This document shows positions 1-6,272 of a stretch of 12,345 nucleotides of DNA, one piece after another (the stretch's first letter is position 1; each line of letters starts with the position of its first letter). The notes under the pieces were generated by a model, which was given only the letters and a program-made list of their open reading frames with translations, did no database searches and was not told where the DNA came from. The translations under genes were made by a program, and so were the position numbers. The stretch is from JBAXTE01 sp038240835 (GTDB taxonomy: Bacteria; Bacteroidota; Bacteroidia; Bacteroidales; WCHB1-69): the NCBI GenBank assembly GCA_038240835.1, contig JBBRGJ010000100.1:1-12345 (forward strand). The letters are read 5' to 3'.

Positions 1-286
1 TTTCGAGAAGTTCCACGATTGTTTTGGATTTGTTCATCACAATTTCGGCTTCACTTTTCTTCTTTTTGCCAATGCACCAAGCAATGTAACCGTATTGAAA
101 ATTGACTAAATCTAAGTTCTCTTTATTGGTCCTTGCAGGCTTTGCAGCAAGCGAATCCATCGAGTATTTCCATTTATACATGTTGCCACTTGCGTAAGCG
201 GAGTAAATCGATTTATTGTTTTGTCCTGTAAGAACAAGGGTGAATAAACTGAATAAAATTAAGAATATATATTTCGTTCTTTCCAT
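1..286 (-). CDS. Secreted protein of unknown function, N-terminal 95 residues (runs off window)
   Basis: The frame is open from an ATG at 286 to the left edge, giving 95 residues without a stop. Residues 1-21 form a typical signal peptide (MERTK, then the hydrophobic run YIFLILFSLFTLVLTG, likely cleaved before Q22). The mature part (SIYSAYASGNMYKWKYSMD, then FQYGYIAWCIGKKKKSEAE) looks helical and amphipathic, as in TPR-like proteins, but I cannot assign a family. The start codon lies inside the 3' end of the glycosyltransferase gene in another frame, overlapping by 28 nt. This strongly suggests co-transcription and translational coupling with the carotenoid operon. Function is unknown; by position it could be a periplasmic accessory of carotenoid glycosylation or simply the last gene of the operon. 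Confidence is high that it is coding and low for any role. Confidence 0.75.
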   Translation of the reverse strand, partial: MERTKYIFLILFSLFTLVLTGQNNKSIYSAYASGNMYKWKYSMDSLAAKPARTNKENLDLVNFQYGYIAWCIGKKKKSEAEIVMNKSKTIVELLE

Positions 287-1353
287 GTGTATTGTCTGTT
301 TTTTTTAGTTAAAATGCTTTTTATCATTACCTGTATTAAGAAAATTAAGTGAACAGGAAGTAGAAAAACATTAAAAAGGATGTTTTGTTTACTGGTCCAC
401 GAATAGAGGATTTGTATAAGAACGAGCGTTCCTAAGTATATGGGCAAATAGTTTGGCAGTGAGAGTAGTACGGGAATAAATCCAAATGTGGCCACTATCC
501 AAAATAGGAAAGCTAATACGGGTTGGTTGCCAAAAAACATAAAGACATTTTTAGCAAACCCGTTGATTGCCTCGTGGTAACTCGAGTACATTCTGCATTG
601 GATTCGCCCATCGCCTGTTGTACAAGCCATTTTTATGCTTTCTCTCTTGAAGTGTCTCGATATGGCGATGTCTTCGATGGCGGATGATTTAAAGAGCTCG
701 TGGGGTTGAATGTCTTTGTAAACAAGGGCATTAAATAGCATAAACTGACCATTGGCCGCCGAATGAGATGAAAAAGGGGATATTCGGACGAAAATCAGTG
801 GCAAAAGGGTTAAAAGAATGTAGTTCATGATTGGAACTGACACTTTTTCGCCCATTGTTTTTTGTATTTGAGTCGGAAAAATGGAGAGTAACCCCAATTT
901 GTATCTTTTTAAATAAGAGACTGCGTCTTTGATTATATCGCCATGAATCCGCACATCGGCATCTAAAAATAGGTAATAACTGCCTTTTGCATGCTGCGCT
1001 AATTGGTGACAAGCATGGTTTTTTCCTAACCAACCTTTGGGCAACCCATTTGATGAAATTAATTTTATTCGCTGATCTACTTCGGCACAACTGTTTACAA
1101 TATTGGCCGTATCATCGGTGGATTGGTCGTCGAAAACAATTATTTCTAGATTGCTATTTTCAATTTTTTGCAAATCGTTGAGAAGTAAATGAATGTTCTG
1201 CTCTTCGTTGCGAGCAGGAATCAACACCGAAATATGTTCGTTGGAAGGTGTAAGCGCTTTTCGAATTCGTTGACGGAAAATTGTGTTCAATAGAACATTT
1301 GCCAGCTGAAAAGCCACAAATCCAATGGATATATATGCCAGGTATTGAATCAT
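259..1353 (-). CDS. Membrane GT2 glycosyltransferase, carotenoid type (CruC/CrtQ-like)
   Basis: This 364-residue protein probably transfers a sugar from a nucleotide-sugar to a carotenoid hydroxyl at the cytoplasmic membrane. Family 2 features are visible: SVLIPARNEE (42-51), DDQSTDDT (75-82), the DxD metal-binding motif LFLDADVR (128-135, DAD at 131-133) and the acceptor-side ED pair in SSAIEDIAISRHFK (223-236). WLGKNHACHQLA (108-119) resembles the WxGK-type motif of carotenoid and hopanoid-linked GT2 enzymes such as CrtQ. There is an N-terminal membrane segment (about 3-25), one near 175-190, and two or three C-terminal ones (about 275-346). Its ATG overlaps the acyltransferase stop codon as ATGA, and its 3' end overlaps the next gene by 28 nt. 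With cruF upstream, the natural acceptor is the 1'-hydroxyl CruF creates, as CruC uses in Chlorobium. The sugar and exact acceptor cannot be read from the sequence. Confidence 0.85.
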   Translation of the reverse strand: MIQYLAYISIGFVAFQLANVLLNTIFRQRIRKALTPSNEHISVLIPARNEEQNIHLLLNDLQKIENSNLEIIVFDDQSTDDTANIVNSCAEVDQRIKLISSNGLPKGWLGKNHACHQLAQHAKGSYYLFLDADVRIHGDIIKDAVSYLKRYKLGLLSIFPTQIQKTMGEKVSVPIMNYILLTLLPLIFVRISPFSSHSAANGQFMLFNALVYKDIQPHELFKSSAIEDIAISRHFKRESIKMACTTGDGRIQCRMYSSYHEAINGFAKNVFMFFGNQPVLAFLFWIVATFGFIPVLLSLPNYLPIYLGTLVLIQILYSWTSKQNILFNVFLLPVHLIFLIQVMIKSILTKKNRQYTWKERNIYS

Positions 1354-1970
1354 GATTTCTTCGCTTTTTGTATTTCTAAACTCTTGTTGTAGAAATTATT
1401 ATATTCAGTTTCCACAGAACTTCCCTTTAAACTTTTTGCGGGAAAGGATTGAATATACATGCAAAGATTTGGTTTTGGGTTGGAGAAATAGTCCACCATA
1501 TTGGCCACAAAAAGCACTTGCACCTCTTCTGGAGATTGTTCGATAATTCGTTGAATCCCTTTTTCAAATTGCATGGAGTTGTTGTAGAGTGAATTTATCT
1601 CACCTTGTGGGAACATAAACACCATGTTTTGTGAGTTTTGCAATAATTCTGTGGTATAATTAATACTTTCAACAATGCTCCGTGATCTCTTTTTTACCGA
1701 ATAACCGCCCGTATATCGAAAATACCAATGTTTTTTCAACTGATCTTCCAACATCATAAAATGGAATTTTCGGTGAAGTATTTTTAAGTTCAAGTGGATC
1801 AGCCAAAATCCATCCCACCAGCTCACATGATTTGCAATTACAAGCACCGGTTTTCCGGCATCGGCAAACTCTCCCTCAATGTGTGTTGAGTTAAAATTTC
1901 GCTTAAGCAAATAGCGGGTAAGTGCTTTAAAAAGAGGATATATTACCGGATGGTGTTTTGCTTTTATCAT
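1350..1970 (-). CDS. PlsC/LPLAT-family acyltransferase, probably acylating a carotenoid glycoside (CruD-like)
   Basis: The 206-residue protein carries the two hallmark motifs of glycerolipid-type acyltransferases: HX4D as NHVSWWDGF (47-55, H48 and D53) and the glycerol-phosphate-binding block FPQGEINS (120-127), a variant of FPEG. It is shorter than most PlsC proteins and lacks an obvious N-terminal membrane anchor, though residues 8-24 could be interfacial. It starts 4 nt after the cruF stop and overlaps the glycosyltransferase by 4 nt (ATGA), so the three products are made together. In green sulfur bacteria the CruC/CruD pair glucosylates and then acylates hydroxychlorobactene. By analogy this enzyme would move a fatty acyl chain onto the sugar added by the neighbouring GT2. 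A general 1-acylglycerol-3-phosphate acyltransferase role is the alternative, but the operon position argues against it. Confidence 0.82.
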   Translation of the reverse strand: MIKAKHHPVIYPLFKALTRYLLKRNFNSTHIEGEFADAGKPVLVIANHVSWWDGFWLIHLNLKILHRKFHFMMLEDQLKKHWYFRYTGGYSVKKRSRSIVESINYTTELLQNSQNMVFMFPQGEINSLYNNSMQFEKGIQRIIEQSPEEVQVLFVANMVDYFSNPKPNLCMYIQSFPAKSLKGSSVETEYNNFYNKSLEIQKAKKS

Positions 1971-1974
1971 GCGA

Positions 1975-2625
1975 TTATTTTAGAATAAGCATTAAGAAAA
2001 ATAAAAACACAAACTGACAAAGGAGCAGTATTTTAGACAAAGGATTTTCTGTGTTTATTTTGAACAGGGTCAATAATCCTGCAAACACTAGTGCAATGCC
2101 ATACCAGGCGATAAAATTACTTATAGGTACCGATGTTTCGTGCCAACTCCACATGTCCATTTTGGGCGCGACTTGTTCAAGGACAAAATCGTAAATAAGC
2201 ATTGCCAAAGGAGCAAGTACCACGATCAATAATTTATTTATTTTAAAGCTATTCAACACAGAAACACTCGCATAGGTCAAAAATAACCAGTTGACACCAA
2301 TGAGTAGGGGAGTTTCAAATAGTTTTAACCCGAGCCCACTTCCGTATTGGTAGTCGCCAAAGATAAGTCCAGTATTTACACCAAGTACTTCAATTAAAAA
2401 TCCAAATACAAAGATTAATACAAAGATGATAACATCACTTATGGAATATTTTTTATGATAAATAGCAAGCAGATATACATTTAATAGGAGTGCAAATGGA
2501 GTGATGGTGATAAAAACATCTTTGGTAAATGGAATTAAAAACCCCAATGTGCCGACGATGTAAAAAATGACCACAAACTTTTTCACTTCAAATACAGAGA
2601 TTCTATTTTTTGGATATAAGTTCAT
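1975..2625 (-). CDS. cruF: Carotenoid 1',2'-hydratase family membrane protein (CruF, DUF422)
   Basis: This 216-residue integral membrane protein has about six or seven hydrophobic segments and the conserved blocks of the CruF/DUF422 family: IEVLGVNTGLIFGDYQYG (78-95), PLLIGVNWLFL (106-116) and a block at 145-175 running from YDFVLEQVAPKMDMW through WHE to ISNFIAWYG. Conserved acidic residues and His162 lie near membrane borders and are plausible catalytic residues. CruF adds water across the terminal double bond of a psi end group, giving the 1'-hydroxyl of myxol, saproxanthin, flexixanthin or hydroxychlorobactene-type carotenoids. It lies 29 nt after the lipocalin gene and 4 nt before the acyltransferase gene. 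Since a psi end is needed, the product must keep at least one acyclic end. The family call is secure. Hydratase activity is inferred from family knowledge. Confidence 0.88.
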   Translation of the reverse strand: MNLYPKNRISVFEVKKFVVIFYIVGTLGFLIPFTKDVFITITPFALLLNVYLLAIYHKKYSISDVIIFVLIFVFGFLIEVLGVNTGLIFGDYQYGSGLGLKLFETPLLIGVNWLFLTYASVSVLNSFKINKLLIVVLAPLAMLIYDFVLEQVAPKMDMWSWHETSVPISNFIAWYGIALVFAGLLTLFKINTENPLSKILLLCQFVFLFFLMLILK

Positions 2626-2654
2626 ATTAAACGGCTCGTAGTTTTGTACTTGTG

Positions 2655-3185
2655 TTATTGATTATGCTCAATCCATAAAAGTTTTGATGTGTCAAATCCA
2701 TAATCTTGTGCAATTTTAAGATAATCAGATTTTACGCTTTCGGGAATCGTTTTTTCGCGAGATAAAATCCACAAATAGTCAAAACTGGATCCAGCCACTA
2801 ACGAGTATTTGTAATCCTTGTCGATGGCGATTACATTATATCCTGCGTAAAAGGGTCCAAAAAAGGAGACTTTGAGCATGGCAACGGTGTCGCTTTCTGC
2901 AAACTTAGCTTTTCCAGTGGCTTCTTTCCACTCTTTTTTCTCGTAATTATAACCTCGATTCAACACCTTTATTTTGCCATCATCACGCAGGGTATATTCA
3001 GCAGTGGTATTGTTCAGCCCTCTTTCAAATCTGAAATCGAAGCGGGCAATTTCATACCATTTTCCTAAATATTTATCTTTTTGAAATGGAGATACTGCAC
3101 GAACTCCTTTGGGAATGTTGGTGCACGAAAAAAATAGTAGTACCATAGCTGTAAGTATTATGTATTTATAACTGTTTTTGTTCAT
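2655..3185 (-). CDS. blc: Blc-type bacterial lipocalin, putative outer-membrane lipoprotein
   Basis: The 176-residue product has a signal peptide ending FFSC (Cys21), an imperfect but Bacteroidota-like lipobox. There is no Asp at +2, which would favour the outer membrane. The lipocalin signature is clear: YLGKWYEIARFDFRFERGL (39-57, with the GxW), the middle block SFFGPFYAGYNVIAID (107-122), and the third block DYLWILSREKTIPE (136-149), which supplies the Arg that packs on the Trp. Length matches E. coli Blc (about 177). Bacterial lipocalins bind hydrophobic ligands such as lysophospholipids. Here the gene sits 12 nt after idi and 29 nt before cruF, inside a carotenoid operon. This suggests the ligand may be a carotenoid or its acyl-glycoside, or that the protein helps move it to the outer membrane; that ligand is inference. 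Confidence 0.9.
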   Translation of the reverse strand: MNKNSYKYIILTAMVLLFFSCTNIPKGVRAVSPFQKDKYLGKWYEIARFDFRFERGLNNTTAEYTLRDDGKIKVLNRGYNYEKKEWKEATGKAKFAESDTVAMLKVSFFGPFYAGYNVIAIDKDYKYSLVAGSSFDYLWILSREKTIPESVKSDYLKIAQDYGFDTSKLLWIEHNQ

Positions 3186-3197
3186 ATAGCTTATATT

Positions 3198-3719
3198 TTA
3201 AGATTGATTGTCAAAAGTATTTAAAACTCGTTCAATAATTTGTTTAAACCAAACGGTATAATCGGTAGGAGCTTTTTGTATTTGCTCTAAAATTGAATCA
3301 ATTTCAACATATTTGTATTCACAAACCTCTTCGGGTTCAGGTGTGGGCAAAACATCAGAAAATCCTACGAAAACATGGTCGAGTTCGTGTTCTGTCAATC
3401 CATGTTCGAGTTCTTCTTTGTAAATAAAATCAAAGATTTTGGTTAATGTAGTTGCTTCGATGCCCATCTCTTCTTTCAGTCTTCGGATTGAAGCTTGTTC
3501 ATTGGTTTCGCCCATCCGTGGGTGCGTACAAGCAGTATTTGTCCACAAACCTGGCGAGTGATATTTGCTCAGTGCTCGGCGTTGTAGTAACAACTGATTG
3601 TTGGAGTTAAATATAAACACCGATACTGCGCGGTGGAGTTCCGCCTTTTCGTGGGCTTCCTGTTTCTCCATCTCTCCAATCGCACGATTGTTAGCATCTA
3701 CTAATATGACCTTTTCCAT
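3198..3719 (-). CDS. idi: Isopentenyl-diphosphate delta-isomerase, type I
   Basis: This 173-residue Nudix-fold enzyme interconverts IPP and DMAPP in the cytoplasm, balancing precursors for GGPP and phytoene. The catalytic cysteine is in TNTACTHP (Cys64). The catalytic glutamate and metal ligands are in LTEHELDHVF (Glu110 and Glu112), and further metal-binding histidines are His23, His29 and His66. All align with E. coli Idi (Cys67, Glu114, Glu116, His25, His32, His69). The Nudix-like helix is RRLKEEMGIE (79-88). The ATG lies 2 nt after the crtB stop, so it is surely co-transcribed and probably coupled. It is the metal-dependent type I, not the FMN-dependent type II (Fni). Its presence in the pigment operon suggests isoprenoid supply is raised together with carotenoid synthesis. 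Confidence 0.96.
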   Translation of the reverse strand: MEKVILVDANNRAIGEMEKQEAHEKAELHRAVSVFIFNSNNQLLLQRRALSKYHSPGLWTNTACTHPRMGETNEQASIRRLKEEMGIEATTLTKIFDFIYKEELEHGLTEHELDHVFVGFSDVLPTPEPEEVCEYKYVEIDSILEQIQKAPTDYTVWFKQIIERVLNTFDNQS

Positions 3720-3721
3720 GA

Positions 3722-4564
3722 CTAAATAAGTTTCGTTTTGTACATAAAAAACCCCTTTGCGATGAGCAAGTATTTCTTAAAATTAGATATTCGCGCTCTG
3801 CTCGAAAGCACCTTTTCGGGCGAAGTGCGTTTGATTTTTTTGAATAAAGCGAGGTAATAATAATAGGCTAAAGCCACCGAAAGTTTTGATTTTCCGGGCA
3901 ACTGCTTAACGCCTATCCAAGCTTCGTTAAAATCATCTTCTATCGATTTTTCAATCAGCTGTTTGCTTTGAAAATCAAATGGTTTATTCGATAATTCAGG
4001 AAAATAACTTCTGCCCAAATCTTGCATATCCTCTTTTAAGTCGCGAATAAAGTTCACTTTCTGAAAAGCAGAACCTAGTTTCTGAGCCGAAGATTCTAAT
4101 TTTTCATATAGCGATGGCCGACCTGTGCAGAATATTTGCAAACACATCAATCCTACCACATCGGCAGACCCATAGATGTAATGATTCAGTTCGGTGGAGT
4201 TGTGAAAATCACTCTTTGTGAGGTCGGATTTCATGCTATCCATAAACGACTGAATGTGAGCTCTATTAATCTTATGTTTGTTTACAGTATCCACAAATGC
4301 CATCAATATGGGATTGGTGCTTATGTTATTCTCGAGTGCATAGTGTAAATCTTCATTTAATTTTTGAAGCAAAAAAGCCTTATCGAAATCATGAAAACTA
4401 TCTACGATTTCATCCGCCAAGCGAACAAAGCCATACACAGCATAAATAGCAAGGCGTTTCTCTTTTTCTAAAAATGAAGTGGCAAGCGAAAAAGAGGTAC
4501 TGTACTCTTTTGTAATCAGTTTAGAAACTTTGTAGCTATTGTCGATAAAAAAACCAACACTCAT
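3722..4564 (-). CDS. crtB: Phytoene synthase (CrtB)
   Basis: The 280-residue product is a trans-isoprenyl diphosphate synthase (head-to-head class) that condenses two GGPP to phytoene, the first committed carotenoid step. Both Asp-rich magnesium-binding regions are present: VRLADEIVD (47-55, DEIVD) and FIRDLKEDMQDLGRSYFP (172-189, D175 and D179). The N-terminal YSTSFSLAT (21-29) and YIYGSADVVGLMCL (129-142) are also typical. The context with idi and cruF favours phytoene synthase over squalene synthase HpnC/D or diapophytoene synthase CrtM, though C30 versus C40 cannot be proved from sequence. It is the first gene of the operon, preceded by a 193-nt leader. No phytoene desaturase (crtI) or lycopene cyclase (crtY) lies in this window, so those steps are encoded elsewhere. 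Confidence 0.94.
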   Translation of the reverse strand: MSVGFFIDNSYKVSKLITKEYSTSFSLATSFLEKEKRLAIYAVYGFVRLADEIVDSFHDFDKAFLLQKLNEDLHYALENNISTNPILMAFVDTVNKHKINRAHIQSFMDSMKSDLTKSDFHNSTELNHYIYGSADVVGLMCLQIFCTGRPSLYEKLESSAQKLGSAFQKVNFIRDLKEDMQDLGRSYFPELSNKPFDFQSKQLIEKSIEDDFNEAWIGVKQLPGKSKLSVALAYYYYLALFKKIKRTSPEKVLSSRARISNFKKYLLIAKGFFMYKTKLI

Positions 4565-4595
4565 AAATAATATATTTTTTTCTTTTTACTCATCT

Positions 4596-4617
4596 ATTTG
4601 TTATTTCTATAACAGAT
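4596..4617. promoter_or_regulatory. Imperfect dyad in the crtB leader, possible operator
   Basis: ATTTGTTAT (4596-4604), spacer TTCT, ATAACAGAT (4609-4617): nine-base arms matching at eight of nine positions. It lies 31-53 nt upstream of the crtB ATG, where a repressor could block transcription of the carotenoid operon, or where the RNA could form a small stem in the 5' UTR. I found no perfect TAnnTTTG octamer in this leader. The region is A+T-rich, so chance is a real possibility. Confidence 0.3.
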
Positions 4618-4665
4618 AAAGGGCTCAAATTGTTTAATTCTTTTTTGACTAATTATTGAGCTGCC

Positions 4666-4680
4666 TGTGAGTAATTCACA
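4666..4680. promoter_or_regulatory. TGTGA-N5-TCACA dyad upstream of crtB, possible regulator site
   Basis: TGTGAGTAATTCACA has perfect five-base arms around a five-base centre, about 100-115 nt upstream of the crtB ATG. It recalls the TGTGA/TCACA half-sites of CRP/FNR-family proteins, but their spacing is normally six, so a different regulator or chance should be considered. It is not followed by a T-run on either strand, so it is not a terminator. Confidence 0.3.
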
Positions 4681-4737
4681 AAGATTCCACAAATGAGAAT
4701 TAACAATTCGGAGACAAATTGGATGTATGATGCTTAA

Positions 4738-4772
4738 AAGAGAAAAAATTTGATGGATTATTTGTTAATCCA
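4738..4772 (-). terminator. Weak intrinsic terminator overlapping the FkbM stop codon
   Basis: On the minus strand TGGATTA (4772-4766), a five-base loop and TAATCCA (4760-4754) form a seven-bp stem, followed by TCAAATTTTTTCTCTTTT. The stem includes the last codons and the TAA stop. It is A+T-rich and the T-run starts a few bases late, so termination may be partial. It separates the FkbM gene from the carotenoid operon. Confidence 0.45.
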
Positions 4773-5642
4773 TTCCGCTTTGTACTCAGCAACTGCTTTT
4801 TGGATAAGTGCAAAGTTTTTTTCGGTAGATGCAAGAATATCAGTATAGTACAATGTCCGGGTGCAGTTGTGTTTTTTCATGCTGTACACATAAGAGTTTA
4901 TGCCTCTTAGTGTGTCAAAACTGACTTCTTCGGCCATTAAGTTGCCGAAATTGTCAAAGATATAAACGTATTTGTATCCTTTTTCCTCCAATAGCGTGTA
5001 TAGTTCGCTGAAACCCACTTCTTGGAAATCTTCTTTTACCTCGTTTTCCCAGAATAAGATAGGTTGTGATTTTGTCAATAGCTCTTCGGCGGATTTAATC
5101 ACATCAAAATCAAATCCATCTGTATCCACTTTTAGTAAAATAACATTAGAGAGATCATCAATTACTTTGTCTAAAGCAACATGTGTGGTAGAATCAGTTG
5201 CATCTGTCATGTGCAGACTGGCGGTGGCCACTGTGTGATCTAAAGAGCCTGCTAATGAACCTGTTCCAATTAGTTTTTTAATTGTTTTGATGCGTGAAAA
5301 GTCAGCAGGGTCGAGGCGGTTTAGATTTCTTTCTAAATATGGAAAAAATGTATCGGAGGGTTCGATGCAAATAAATGGATTTTTGCAATTCTGCATCATG
5401 GCAATGGTTGTGTCGCCAATGTTAGCGCCAATGTCAATGATTGGTTGGTCGCAACTGATGTTTTTGGCCAAAACGGGTAAAAAGCGATCGTAGAGTTTGA
5501 ACGTTTTTTGATAATTTGGCAATGTGAAATTCTGTGGAATTTCTATCTCGTATTTTCCTAAAATATATCTACTTTTGAATTTTCCCATCAATCGTTGATA
5601 AGCAATCGTAACTACGGGTGGTATAAAATGGTTGATGTTCAT
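4758..5642 (-). CDS. FkbM-family SAM-dependent methyltransferase
   Basis: This 294-residue cytoplasmic protein has a class I methyltransferase fold. The SAM-binding motif I is PIIDIGANIGDTTIAM (67-82), motif II is ICIEPSDTFFPYLERNL (91-107, acidic Glu94), and the family-typical block is VILLKVDTDGFDFDVIKSAE (167-186). FkbM proteins O-methylate hydroxyl groups, classically in macrolides and often on sugars of surface glycans. Here no glycan biosynthesis cluster adjoins the gene, so the substrate is open. It is bounded by its own two-part promoter upstream and a probable terminator downstream, so it appears monocistronic. The carotenoid operon starts 193 nt downstream on the same strand. Methylation of a carotenoid hydroxyl or glycoside is conceivable, but nothing in the sequence shows it. 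Confidence 0.87.
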   Translation of the reverse strand: MNINHFIPPVVTIAYQRLMGKFKSRYILGKYEIEIPQNFTLPNYQKTFKLYDRFLPVLAKNISCDQPIIDIGANIGDTTIAMMQNCKNPFICIEPSDTFFPYLERNLNRLDPADFSRIKTIKKLIGTGSLAGSLDHTVATASLHMTDATDSTTHVALDKVIDDLSNVILLKVDTDGFDFDVIKSAEELLTKSQPILFWENEVKEDFQEVGFSELYTLLEEKGYKYVYIFDNFGNLMAEEVSFDTLRGINSYVYSMKKHNCTRTLYYTDILASTEKNFALIQKAVAEYKAEWINK

Positions 5643-5685
5643 TCTTGTTTGATGATTTAAATAGATTTTGAGTTGCTAACGGATA

Positions 5686-5717
5686 CAAAGATACAAAACG
5701 TTCGTTTAAATAACAAA
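5686..5717 (-). promoter_or_regulatory. Bacteroidota-type promoter of the FkbM gene (TTTG-N20-TATCTTTG)
   Basis: On the minus strand a -33-like TTTG (5717-5714) is followed after 20 nt by TATCTTTG (5693-5686), a perfect match to the TAnnTTTG -7 consensus of Bacteroidota. It lies 43 nt upstream of the ATG at 5642. The spacer carries an AAACG-AA-CGTTT dyad just upstream of the octamer, which could be an operator. This is the best promoter in the window. Confidence 0.65.
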
Positions 5718-5787
5718 AAAAGTAAAATTCAGAAGAAATGTAACGTTATAAATGTTTGCAAATTAAGGTTTTGAGAAATTTAAAATT

Positions 5788-6099
5788 CTATTTTCTTCTA
5801 CTGGCAATCAAATGATAGAATGTTAGTAAGGGATGTTTAATCAACATTCGGGGCCCAGAATATCGCATCACTTTTCTGATTTGTGTTCTCATTTCGGGTT
5901 TGTAACAGTGTATTTCGCATTGGGCACACACTGGTTTGTTTTCTCCAAAAGTGCATTGTATTATTTTTTGACTTGCATAATCGTACAACGCTTCACACTC
6001 CGCGCATCTTTGATTGCCGTGATGTTTTTTGCAATATAGATCAATCATTTTGCCAACGGTAATCTTCTCTCTGTTCTGCTTTTTGCTGTTGGAATCCAT
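5788..6099 (-). CDS. ygbA: YgbA-family Cys-rich small protein (nitrosative-stress associated)
   Basis: The 103-residue protein matches the YgbA_NO family (nitrous-oxide-stimulated promoter family). Visible blocks are KMIDLYCKKHHG (17-28), RCAECEALYDYA (31-42), QCTFGENKPVCAQCEIHC (48-65) and VMRYSGPRMLIKHPLL (77-92). Seven cysteines (23, 32, 35, 49, 58, 61, 65) and His26, His27 and His64 suggest a metal or Fe-S site. In E. coli ygbA is in the NsrR regulon and is induced by nitric oxide; its biochemical role is not settled. There is no signal peptide, so it is cytoplasmic. It has its own -7 octamer 38 nt upstream and stands alone, with 145 nt before the FkbM gene. The family call is secure; the NO-stress role is carried over from enterobacteria. 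Confidence 0.9.
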   Translation of the reverse strand: MDSNSKKQNREKITVGKMIDLYCKKHHGNQRCAECEALYDYASQKIIQCTFGENKPVCAQCEIHCYKPEMRTQIRKVMRYSGPRMLIKHPLLTFYHLIASRRK

Positions 6100-6137
6100 A
6101 TTTATAATCGTTTTGTCTCTTTGTGTGATTTGCGGGA

Positions 6138-6176
6138 CAAATTTACGAATAAGAATCCGAAATTATTTGCATCAAA
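6138..6176 (-). promoter_or_regulatory. -7 octamer of ygbA with an upstream TTTG-N3-CAAA dyad
   Basis: TAAATTTG (6145-6138, minus strand) matches TAnnTTTG and lies 38 nt before the ygbA ATG. No TTG sits at the usual -33 spacing. Instead, TTTGATGCAAA (6176-6166), a four-base dyad around three bases, ends 20 nt upstream of the octamer. This is close to where a class II activator binds, so a CRP/FNR-type NO- or redox-responsive activator is possible. The octamer is fairly convincing; the activator site is weak. Confidence 0.42.
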
Positions 6177-6226
6177 GATTAAAGAGAGCAATTTTTAAAT
6201 ATAATATGGGTTCTCCTTAAATCCGC

Positions 6227-6272
6227 AAGATAAATATCATTATAACATGTTCCAATTTTTCCTATTTATCTT
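6227..6272 (-). terminator. Dyad spanning the sialidase stop codon, possible 3' stem-loop
   Basis: AAGATAAATA (6227-6236) and TATTTATCTT (6263-6272) are perfect ten-base inverted arms around a 26-base centre that contains the palindrome AACATGTT (6244-6251). The right arm includes the sialidase stop codon. It could end or stabilise the sialidase mRNA, but there is no T-run immediately after it and all arms are A+T-rich, so the call is weak. Confidence 0.25.

Noticed and set aside
731..1090. Minus-strand open frame of 119 codons in another frame
   Set aside because: It is nested within the glycosyltransferase gene, whose frame carries the GT2 motifs; this frame shows none and has a Cys/Ser/Arg-rich shadow composition.
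3722..4564. Squalene synthase or diapophytoene synthase instead of CrtB
   Set aside because: The operon partners idi and cruF and the general motif pattern favour phytoene synthase. The C30 option is not strictly excluded, but nothing supports it.
6103..6141. TTTGTC/GACAAA repeat in the ygbA 5' leader
   Set aside because: The six-base arms are 18 nt apart in A+T-rich sequence; this is expected by chance and has no clear role.
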